NCBI GenBank assembly: GCA_016704565.1
Contig: JADIZV010000001.1
Span: 1,325,972-1,389,971 of the forward strand
DNA from: Candidatus Phosphoribacter baldrii
GTDB lineage: Bacteria; Actinomycetota; Actinomycetes; Actinomycetales; Dermatophilaceae
Length of the DNA: 64,000 nt
Direction: 5' to 3'
The stretch's first letter is position 1. Every line of letters starts with the position of its first letter. The translations under genes and the position numbers were made by a program. The notes under the pieces are model-generated. The model worked only from the letters and a program-made list of their open reading frames with translations, did not search any database and was not told the DNA's origin. Of the stretch, positions 56,567 through 64,000 are shown piece by piece.

Positions 56567-59329
56567 ATGAGTGAGACGATCCGCCGCAAGCTCATCGAGG
56601 TGGCCCTGCCGTTGGAGGCGATCAACCGCGAGTCGGCCCGGGAGAAGTCGATCCGGCACGGACACCCGTCGACGCTGCACCTGTGGTGGGCCCGTCGGCC
56701 GTTGGCCGCAGCCCGGGCCGTGCTCTTCGCCCAGCTCGTCGACGACCCGTCGGCCCGGCCGGAGGAGTTCCCCACCCAGGCCGCGCAGGACGCCGAACGC
56801 AAGCGCCTCTTCGACCTAATCGAGCGACTGGTCGTCTGGGAGAACGCCTCTGACGAGCGGCTGTTGGCTGCCGCCCACGAGGAGATCCTGCGCTCCACCG
56901 GCGGCAACCCGCCGCCGATCCTCGACCCGTTCGCCGGCGGCGGGTCCATCCCGCTCGAGGCGCAGCGGCTCGGGTTGGAGGCGCACGCGAGCGACCTCAA
57001 CCCGGTCGCGGTGCTCATCAACAAGGCGCTCATCGAGATCCCCCCGCGGTATGCCGGTCGCCCACCGGTCTTCCCCGGCGCGGCGCACAGCGTCGAGGGG
57101 GTCGCGGGCCACTGGCCGAGGGCGACCGGGCTGGCCGAGGACGTCCGGCGCTACGGCGGCTGGATGCGCGACGAAGCGGAGCGGCGGATCGGGCATCTCT
57201 ACCCGTCGGCCACCCTGCCCGATGGGCGCGAGGCGAAGGTCATCGCGTGGATCTGGGCACGGACGGTGACCTGTCCCAACCCGGCGTGCGGCATCGCCAT
57301 GCCGCTGGTCCGCTCGTTCTGGCTCTCGAAGAAGAAGGACCGCCCGACTTGGGCGGAGCCGGTGGTGCGAGGCCGGGAGGTGACCTTCGAGATCAAGACC
57401 GGGCCGACTGGCCCGCGGATCGAGGGCACCGTCGGTCGCACGGGCGCCACGTGCGTGGGCTGCTCGACCCCGGTGGCACTGAGCCACATCCGACGATCTG
57501 GGCAACGGGAAGGGCTTGGCTCCACCTTGATGGCAGTGGTAGCTGAAGGTGAACGACAGCGCGTGTATTTGTTGCCTTCAGACGTGGACCGACATGCGGC
57601 GGCGGTGGACCGACCTGCGCACCTCCCCGAGTCAGCACTTCCGACGAACCCCCGAGACTTCAAGACCCCCAATTACGGGATGCGCAACTTCGTCGACCTA
57701 TTCACCGACCGGCAGTTGGTGGCGCTGACGACGTTCAGCGATCTGGTCGGCGAGGCGCGCGAGCGCGCCCTCGCCGACCAGATCGCTGCCGGAGTGCCGG
57801 AAGCCGAGGCCGTCGGCTACGCCGACGCCCTCGCCCTCTACCTCGGCCTTTGCGCGAGCAAGATGTGCGTCTTCCACACCTCCCTTGCCCGCTGGAGAGC
57901 GGATGCAGACAAGACAGCTCAGGCATTCGGCCGCCAAGCAGTTGCCATGGTGTGGGATTACGCCGAAGCCCAGCCCTTTTCGGGAGCCGGGGGCGACTGG
58001 GCGGGGGTTGTCGCCGGAGCTGCAAAGACCCTGATTGGGCTGCCGGCGGCGCAGACGGGCCATGTCGAGCAATGGTCTGCCCCAGAGCGGACGTACGCGT
58101 CCGTGCTCGTTAGTACGGATCCGCCCTACTACGACAACATCGGCTACGCGGATCTGTCCGACTTCTTCTACGTCTGGCTCCGTCGCTCCATCGGTACTTC
58201 ATATCCCGACCTCACCGCCACGGTGCTGACTCCCAAGGCCGACGAACTCGTCGCGACGCCTTACCGTTTCGGCGGGAGCAAGGCCAAGGCCGAGGAGCAC
58301 TTCGAACGCGGCTTCGTCCGCACCTTCACCCGGATCCGCGAGCAGCAGGCCCCAGACATGCCGCTGACCATCTTCTACGCCTTCAAACAGGCCGAATCCG
58401 ACACCGAGGGAACAGCCTCGACCGGCTGGGAAACCATGCTCAACGGCCTCATGGAAGCGGGGCTCACGGTGACCGCAACCTGGCCGATGCGGACCGAAAG
58501 CCACACACGCCTGATAGGTCAAGGAACGAATGCGCTTGCCTCGTCGGTCGTCCTCGCCTGCCGCCCGCGGCCCGAGCACGCCGAGGCGACCACCCGGCGC
58601 GGCTTCCTCGCCGCCCTCAAGGACCGGCTGCCCGGGGCCCTGCGCGAGCTCCAACAGGGGAGCATCGCTCCGGTCGACCTCGCGCAGGCAGCGATCGGGC
58701 CCGGGATGGCGGTCTTCACGGCATACAGCAAGGTCGTGGAGGCGGACGGGTCGGCGATGAGCGTGCGCACCGCCCTCGCGCTCATCAACCAGGTGCTCGA
58801 CGAGACCCTCTCCGAGCAGGAGGGCGACTTCGACGCCGACACCCGCTTCTGCGTCAAGTGGTTCGGGCAGTACGAGTGGAGCGACGCGGAGTCGGGCACC
58901 GCCGACACGCTGTCCCGGGCCACGAACACCTCCGTCGACGGGCTGCAACGCGGCGGGATCTTCCGCGCGGTCGCCGGCAAGGCCAGGCTCATCGCGCCAG
59001 CGCAGCTGCCGAGCGCGTGGGACCCCCTGCTCGACGACCGGACGAGCGTGTGGGAGGCGACCCTCTACCTCGCCAAGACGCTCGCCGAGCAGGGCGCACC
59101 CGCGACGGCGACACTCATGACGACCGTGGGACAACGGGTCGACCTCGACGCCTGCAAGGAGCTGGCCTACCTGCTCTACAACGTGTGCGAGCGGCGCGGG
59201 TGGACCCAGTCGGCACTGCTGTTCAACGGGCTGGGCACGTCGTGGAGCGACCTCGATGCCGCGGCGCGGCGGACCGCCACCAGCGGCCCCCGCCCCGCCC
59301 AGACGACGATGACGTTCGACGAGGAGTGA
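56567..59329 (+). CDS. DUF1156 adenine-specific DNA methylase with zinc ribbon (PglXI-like)
   Basis: A 920-residue protein. The N-terminal DUF1156 segment IEVALPLEAINRESAREKSI, with HLWWARRPLAAARAV, is diagnostic. The SAM motif is LDPFAGGGSIPLEA near 123, and the zinc-ribbon Cys lie in CPNPACG (near 235) and CVGC (near 295). The catalytic STDPPYYDNIGYADLSDFFY (near 518) is DPPY of N6-adenine methylases. It would mark host DNA in the defence system. The middle (57480-58260) looks less GC-rich than the flanks, perhaps an exchanged recognition region. AGGAGCGGGACCCC precedes the ATG. Its stop is 4 bp before the DUF262 gene. Confidence 0.92.
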   Translation: MSETIRRKLIEVALPLEAINRESAREKSIRHGHPSTLHLWWARRPLAAARAVLFAQLVDDPSARPEEFPTQAAQDAERKRLFDLIERLVVWENASDERLLAAAHEEILRSTGGNPPPILDPFAGGGSIPLEAQRLGLEAHASDLNPVAVLINKALIEIPPRYAGRPPVFPGAAHSVEGVAGHWPRATGLAEDVRRYGGWMRDEAERRIGHLYPSATLPDGREAKVIAWIWARTVTCPNPACGIAMPLVRSFWLSKKKDRPTWAEPVVRGREVTFEIKTGPTGPRIEGTVGRTGATCVGCSTPVALSHIRRSGQREGLGSTLMAVVAEGERQRVYLLPSDVDRHAAAVDRPAHLPESALPTNPRDFKTPNYGMRNFVDLFTDRQLVALTTFSDLVGEARERALADQIAAGVPEAEAVGYADALALYLGLCASKMCVFHTSLARWRADADKTAQAFGRQAVAMVWDYAEAQPFSGAGGDWAGVVAGAAKTLIGLPAAQTGHVEQWSAPERTYASVLVSTDPPYYDNIGYADLSDFFYVWLRRSIGTSYPDLTATVLTPKADELVATPYRFGGSKAKAEEHFERGFVRTFTRIREQQAPDMPLTIFYAFKQAESDTEGTASTGWETMLNGLMEAGLTVTATWPMRTESHTRLIGQGTNALASSVVLACRPRPEHAEATTRRGFLAALKDRLPGALRELQQGSIAPVDLAQAAIGPGMAVFTAYSKVVEADGSAMSVRTALALINQVLDETLSEQEGDFDADTRFCVKWFGQYEWSDAESGTADTLSRATNTSVDGLQRGGIFRAVAGKARLIAPAQLPSAWDPLLDDRTSVWEATLYLAKTLAEQGAPATATLMTTVGQRVDLDACKELAYLLYNVCERRGWTQSALLFNGLGTSWSDLDAAARRTATSGPRPAQTTMTFDEE

Positions 59330-59333
59330 CTCC

Positions 59334-61232
59334 GTGACGTTCCAAACGCCTCACTACGGCATCCCCGAGTTGCTCGGATGGTGCCGAACCGGACATCTCC
59401 AGTTGCCGGACTTTCAGCGCGCCTACAAGTGGGACGACGAACGGATCCGGGCCCTTCTCGTCACCATCGTGCGCGGCCATCCGATGGGGGTCCTCATGAC
59501 CCTTGAGACCGGTGGGCAACATGTGAGGTTCAAGCCCAAGCCCGTTGCTGGCGCGCCGACAGCTACGGCAGAACCCAGCTTGTTGCTCCTCGACGGGCAG
59601 CAGCGGACCACGTCCCTTTACCAGGCGTTGACCGGTGACGGCGTTGTCGACACGGAGGACTCTCGTCACAAGCGGATGTCCCGTCGCTATTTCCTGGACA
59701 TCGCCAAATGTCTGGGCACACCGAAGGATCAGGATGATGCTGTCATCTCGGTGCCAGCGGACGGGCGGATCACGGAGGACTTCGGTCGCATCGTGACCCT
59801 CGATCTATCGACGAGTCAACGGCAACAAGAACGTGGGATCATGCCGTTCACGGAATTGTTCTCGTCAACCTCTGCGACCACGTGGCTGCTCTCCTACATG
59901 AACGCGCTGGGACCCGAAGGCGTCTCGGAGCGCTCGAGGATCTTTGCTGAGTTCAACTCGAACATCCTCACGCCCCTGCTTGGTTACAAGATTCCAGCGA
60001 TACAGCTTGCCTCCTCCACCTCAAAGGAGGCCGTCGCGACCGTCTTCGAGAAGGTCAACTCAGGCGGCCTACCGCTGGACGTCTTCGAGTTGCTGACGGC
60101 GATCTTCGCGGGCGACGCCACCTACTACGAGGAACATGGCACGGACTTCCGCCTGATCGACGACTGGAACCTCACCGAGAAGGTCCGCGACGCTCATCCA
60201 GTCCTTTCCAACTTTCAAAACACCGACCTCCTCCAAGCCTGTTCGGTCTTGATCACCCTCAGCCGCCGCCGCGCCGACCAAGCAGCCGGCAAGGCGAAGC
60301 CCACGGCGACCAGCGCCCGCAAAGAGGACATCCTCGACATGGACTTGCGCGACTACCTGTTGTGGTCGGCCCAGGTTCGTGGAGCACTGCCTTGGGTCGC
60401 CGCGTTTTTGCACAGCCAACACATTCACACAGCGGCCGACTTGCCCTACCGGGCGCAGGTGACGGCCCTTGTCACGCTCCGGGTGTTGCTAGGCCCGGAC
60501 ATTGATTTGTATGCCGTCCGCGAGCGGCTACGCCAGTGGTTCTGGTGCGGCGCGTTGGCCGAACAGTACGGGGGAACCATCGAGACTCTCATCGCGCGCG
60601 ATGCCGAGCAGGTCGCGCCATGGGCAATGGCCGCCAAAGTTGGGGCGTCCGGAGACGCCCCGGAGACTGTTGTTCGTGCTCAGTTCGCCGAATCCCGACT
60701 GCTGTCCTTGAAGTCCAAACAGTCGGCGGCGTACAAAGCGATCTATGCACTGATGATGGCCCAGCCCACCCCCTGCATGGACTGGAGACTGCATCAGGTG
60801 ATCGACCACACGTCGTACACGGACTTCCTGGTTGACATTCACCATGTATTTCCGAAGAAGTGGTGTGTCGACAACCGCATCGACCCGGACAAGCGCGAGA
60901 GCATCGTGAACAAGACCCCCTTGTCCAAGGTCACTAATATTCAGTTGGGCGGGCTCGATCCTCGGCTCTACATGTCAAGACTGGATTCCAACGGACTGTC
61001 GGCTGATCAGGTCGACGACCTCATCCGGACTCACGCGATCGATCCTGCCTATCTGCGTGCGGGTGACTTTGACGCCTACTTCGCTGATCGTCGCCGACGG
61101 TTGGTGGCACTCGTCGAGGCCGCCATGGGCAAGGCGGTCAACCATGACATCGACTCGGTGGAGCCTGCTGAAGGACCTGAAGCATTCAGCCCGATAGGGG
61201 ACGACCCCTCCGACACCGACGAGGAGGAGTGA
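59334..61232 (+). CDS. DUF262-HNH nuclease (GmrSD-like)
   Basis: A 632-residue protein. The N-terminal DUF262 has TGHLQLPDFQRAYKWDDERI and LLLLDGQQRTTSLYQAL (near 86), the ParB/Srx-like NTP-binding core of GmrS. A helical middle follows, and a C-terminal HNH nuclease begins VDIHHVFPKKWC near 500, with NKTPLSKVTNIQLGG completing the fold. GmrSD enzymes cut modified phage DNA with NTP. It lies inside the methylase-ATPase operon (GTG start 4 bp after one gene, stop 1 bp before the next), so it is probably a working part of the system or an added effector. Confidence 0.9.
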   Translation: MTFQTPHYGIPELLGWCRTGHLQLPDFQRAYKWDDERIRALLVTIVRGHPMGVLMTLETGGQHVRFKPKPVAGAPTATAEPSLLLLDGQQRTTSLYQALTGDGVVDTEDSRHKRMSRRYFLDIAKCLGTPKDQDDAVISVPADGRITEDFGRIVTLDLSTSQRQQERGIMPFTELFSSTSATTWLLSYMNALGPEGVSERSRIFAEFNSNILTPLLGYKIPAIQLASSTSKEAVATVFEKVNSGGLPLDVFELLTAIFAGDATYYEEHGTDFRLIDDWNLTEKVRDAHPVLSNFQNTDLLQACSVLITLSRRRADQAAGKAKPTATSARKEDILDMDLRDYLLWSAQVRGALPWVAAFLHSQHIHTAADLPYRAQVTALVTLRVLLGPDIDLYAVRERLRQWFWCGALAEQYGGTIETLIARDAEQVAPWAMAAKVGASGDAPETVVRAQFAESRLLSLKSKQSAAYKAIYALMMAQPTPCMDWRLHQVIDHTSYTDFLVDIHHVFPKKWCVDNRIDPDKRESIVNKTPLSKVTNIQLGGLDPRLYMSRLDSNGLSADQVDDLIRTHAIDPAYLRAGDFDAYFADRRRRLVALVEAAMGKAVNHDIDSVEPAEGPEAFSPIGDDPSDTDEEE

Positions 61233-61233
61233 G

Positions 61234-64000
61234 ATGGCGACGCTGAGTAACCGCGAGCGGGTGGGGAAGGCTCTCGAACTTCTCGCCGAGGGGCTGTTGC
61301 CCTTCATCGAGCCGCGGATGGCCTCAGCGGCCAGCCAGGTCGGCGGAGACTGGGTGCGGCTCATCGCTGCTCGCGACGAGGCCAAGCACGGTAAGGCCGT
61401 CCGTCTGCACAAGGACGATCCGGCGCTCCTGCTTCGGGTCCTCACCGAAGACTGGCGGGTCTTCTCCGGCGAGCTCGGCCGCGTGGAACAGTCCTTCGCT
61501 TCAGAGCTGCGGGATGTCCGCAATCGGCATGCACACAACGACTCCTTCACGGGGGACGACACCTATCGGGCCCTGGACACGATGGAGCGCTTGCTCACCG
61601 CCGTTGGGGCCCCCGGTCAGGCGGACGCTGTCCGGCGGATCCGGATGGACCACCAACGGGCCAGCTTCGAGGCCGAGACCAAGCGGATGGCCAAAGCCCA
61701 GGAGGTGGCTCCGAGCCTGGCCGGTCAGGGGCTCAAACCGTGGCGTGACGTTCTTGCCCCCCACGAGGACGTCGCTACCGGCAACTTCTCGTCCAGTGAG
61801 TTCGCCGCCGACCTGCACGCCGTTGCCTTCGGCAACCTCGCCGACGTCGGCCGCGAGTACGGCGACCCGCGCGAGTTCTTCCGCCGCACCTTCCTGACTG
61901 AGGGCCTCCGTGAGCTGCTCGATCGGGCCATCCGACGCATCGGGGGAGACCCTAACGCGACCCCGATCGTCAATCTCCAAACCAACTTCGGGGGCGGCAA
62001 GACCCACTCGATGCTCGCCTTGTGGCACATGTTCTCCGGTATGCCGCCCGCATCACTTCCCCAGGAGGTCCAGGACCTCGTCGGTGGGCGGGTGCTGCCA
62101 GACGTCCGGCGGGTCGCGCTCGTCGGCACGCACTTGGCCCCGACCGGAACCCGCACAACCAGCGACGGTACCGTCGTCCACACGCTGTGGGGCGAACTGG
62201 CGTGGCAACTCGGTGGGCAGGCGGCATACGACATGGTGGCCGAAGCCGACCGCACGGCGACCAACCCGGGAGCCGCGTTGCGCGATCTCATCGCCGCGCA
62301 TTCCCCCTGTCTCATCCTCGTGGACGAGTGGGTGGCCTACGCGCGGCAGCTGTGGGGGCGGGAGGAGCTGCCCGCCGGCACCTTCGACACGCAGTTCACC
62401 TTCGCGCAAACGCTCACCGAGGTCGTCAAGTCGATCCCCGGGGCGCTGCTCGTCATCTCCATTCCGGCGTCGCACGATCCCGAACGCGACGGCAACTCGG
62501 GCGGCACTGCCATCGAGGTCGGCGGCCCCAACGGCCAGGAGGCGTTGCAGCGCCTGCAGAACGTCGTCCGACGAGTCGCCGACCAATGGCGGCCGGCGTC
62601 GTCCCAGGAGTCCTTTGAGATCGTGCGTCGCCGACTGTTCGTCGAGCCGTCAGCAGCCGCGCTGTCCGATATCGCGGCGATCGCCCGGTCGTTCGTGCAG
62701 TTCTACGCCCGGCACTCCGGCGAGTTCCCCCGTGAGGTGAGCGAGCCGGCATATGAGGCTCGGATCAAAGCCGCCTATCCGCTCCACCCCGAACTGTTCG
62801 ATCGGCTCTACCAGGACTGGTCGACGCTCGACCGTTTCCAGCGCACTCGGGGCGTGCTGCGCCTGATGAGCTACGTCGTCCATGCCCTCTGGATCTCTCA
62901 GGACGCGGCCCCTATGATCCTGCCCGGCACCGTGCCTCTGGACGTGTCGTCGGTGTCTCGCGAGATCACTCAGTATCTGCCCGACTCATGGAAACCGATC
63001 ATCGACGCCGATATTGACGGAACGGGGTCGACGCCGGTTCGGATCGACAGCGAGCGCTCCGCCTTCGGTGGCCGGATGGTCACCCGACGCGTGGCTCGGT
63101 CGATCTTCATCGGGGCAGCACCCACGTTGCGGTCTGCTCACCGTGGGATCGAACGGCAGCGGATCTGGCTGGGCACCGCGGTGCCAGGGGACGTGGTGGG
63201 CAACTTCGGGTCGGCCTTGGACCTGCTCGGTCAACGCTCGACCTACCTGTATGCCGACACGAATCGTTGGTGGTTTGACACCCAGGCGTCGGTCACGCGC
63301 ACCGCCGCCGACTACGCCGACACGTTGCGGGACCGACCGGAGGAGATCTGGACGGAGATCCGGGAGCGGTTGCGCCGCCAGACGCGGCGCGCGGGGAGCT
63401 TCAGCGCAGTCCTTCCTGGGCCAGAGTCGACGGCAGAGATCCGCGACGTCGATGAAGCCCAGCTGGTGATCCTGCATCCGTCGACGACTCACGCTCGAGG
63501 GGCCACGGATTCTGCAGCGCTCACCTTCGCCCGCGACGCCTTCGAACGCCGGGGAACCGCGCAACGGGCTCATCGAAACCTCATCGTGTTTCTCGCCGCG
63601 GACAGCAAACGCATGGACGAGCTCACGGAATCGGTCCGTCACTATCTCGCCTGGAGATGGATCGAGGGCCGGAAGGTGGAACTCGACCTCAGCCCGGCCC
63701 AGGTCACCCAGGTCACGGCGAACGTCACCCGCAACGACGAAGACGTCGACGCCCGGATCGGACAGACCTACCAGTGGGCACTTGTTCCGGTGCAGGACGA
63801 CCCCGCACGTCCGCCGTCGCTGACCGTCGAACGTGCCGACGGTGCCGCACCCTGGCTCGCCGAGCGGGTCTCTGACCGGCTGGGCAGGGCAGGCCTGCTC
63901 ACCACGTCCCTGGCAGCCCGAACCCTACGACTTGAGCTCGATCAGCATTTGCGATCGGTCTGGGAGCGGGGGCACGTGTCGGTCGGGGAACTGTGGGGCT
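61234..64000 (+). CDS. Swt1-type HEPN / DUF499 ATPase (BrxC/PglY-like), partial
   Basis: ATG 61234 follows GAGGAGGAG, and the frame is open to the window end (922 residues seen). Residues 1-135 form a Swt1-type HEPN domain (VGKALELLAEGLLPFIEPRM ... LRDVRNRHAHND, with R-N-x-x-A-H). DUF499 follows: Walker A LQTNFGGGKTHSMLALWHM near 250, Walker B CLILVDEWVAYAR near 359, and sensor LLVISIPAS. It is the large P-loop ATPase of DUF1156/BREX-type defence loci. The 3' end, and any pglZ-like partner, lie outside the window. Confidence 0.92.
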   Translation, partial: MATLSNRERVGKALELLAEGLLPFIEPRMASAASQVGGDWVRLIAARDEAKHGKAVRLHKDDPALLLRVLTEDWRVFSGELGRVEQSFASELRDVRNRHAHNDSFTGDDTYRALDTMERLLTAVGAPGQADAVRRIRMDHQRASFEAETKRMAKAQEVAPSLAGQGLKPWRDVLAPHEDVATGNFSSSEFAADLHAVAFGNLADVGREYGDPREFFRRTFLTEGLRELLDRAIRRIGGDPNATPIVNLQTNFGGGKTHSMLALWHMFSGMPPASLPQEVQDLVGGRVLPDVRRVALVGTHLAPTGTRTTSDGTVVHTLWGELAWQLGGQAAYDMVAEADRTATNPGAALRDLIAAHSPCLILVDEWVAYARQLWGREELPAGTFDTQFTFAQTLTEVVKSIPGALLVISIPASHDPERDGNSGGTAIEVGGPNGQEALQRLQNVVRRVADQWRPASSQESFEIVRRRLFVEPSAAALSDIAAIARSFVQFYARHSGEFPREVSEPAYEARIKAAYPLHPELFDRLYQDWSTLDRFQRTRGVLRLMSYVVHALWISQDAAPMILPGTVPLDVSSVSREITQYLPDSWKPIIDADIDGTGSTPVRIDSERSAFGGRMVTRRVARSIFIGAAPTLRSAHRGIERQRIWLGTAVPGDVVGNFGSALDLLGQRSTYLYADTNRWWFDTQASVTRTAADYADTLRDRPEEIWTEIRERLRRQTRRAGSFSAVLPGPESTAEIRDVDEAQLVILHPSTTHARGATDSAALTFARDAFERRGTAQRAHRNLIVFLAADSKRMDELTESVRHYLAWRWIEGRKVELDLSPAQVTQVTANVTRNDEDVDARIGQTYQWALVPVQDDPARPPSLTVERADGAAPWLAERVSDRLGRAGLLTTSLAARTLRLELDQHLRSVWERGHVSVGELWG

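Overview
The window is high-GC (about 70%) DNA from an actinomycete. WhiB, a DUF222/HNH (13E12-type) protein, a Crp/GlxR-type regulator, a ponA-whiB-ArsA gene block and many GTG or leaderless starts all fit Actinomycetota. The gene mix suggests Micrococcales, perhaps Intrasporangiaceae/Dermatophilaceae, but the genus is not provable here. From about 4 to 49 kb the gene content closely follows the Mycobacterium tuberculosis Rv3649-Rv3682 neighbourhood, as recalled and not searched.

Left part (1-26 kb): the end of an NlpC/P60 hydrolase, a LysR regulator, a DUF222-HNH protein, tRNA-Arg(CCU) and a YqeY protein. Next comes the conserved block ponA / whiB4-like / two ArsA-like ATPases / DUF4177 / RidA / NUDIX / metallo-beta-lactamase fold, followed after an inserted AAA-DUF4143 ATPase by Crp / nth / CoA-type NUDIX / MarP / an alpha-beta hydrolase / Holin-X. 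After these come nhaA, an NrtR-like regulator, an FMN reductase, acs and trpS. trpS has a Trp-Trp leader peptide and an attenuator.

Middle part (26-49 kb): a membrane-anchored M16-like protein and an acetate/monocarboxylate uptake cluster (LytS-type kinase, LytTR regulator, two SSS symporters, DUF485). Then a degenerate Fic protein, a 6C RNA, and the Tad/Flp pilus cluster (Ssd, TadA, TadB, TadC, Flp, TadE-like proteins) interrupted by a CoA-disulfide reductase-rhodanese gene that has a CsoR/CstR-type operator. The region ends with the DECH helicase of that neighbourhood, a STAS protein and the proton pyrophosphatase hppA.

Right part (48-64 kb): arsM/arsR, a class I methyltransferase, a PadR/HAAS pair, and then a putative defence operon. 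Its order is SNF2 helicase with a C-terminal DUF3883-like domain, DUF1156 adenine methylase, DUF262-HNH nuclease, and Swt1-HEPN-DUF499 ATPase, which runs off the window. It resembles BREX type 3 / DUF1156-DUF499 modules with an extra GmrSD-like nuclease in the operon.

Two window-wide signals stand out. The word GTATGCCG (and its complement CGGCATAC) occurs about a hundred times on both strands, in genes, in inverted pairs and hairpins, and inside promoter -10 elements; it behaves like a HIP1 or DNA-uptake sequence. Separately, three poly-G tracts and at least two frameshifts at GGGG runs point to sequence errors, or less likely to real G-tract variability, so gene breaks at G-runs should be read with caution.
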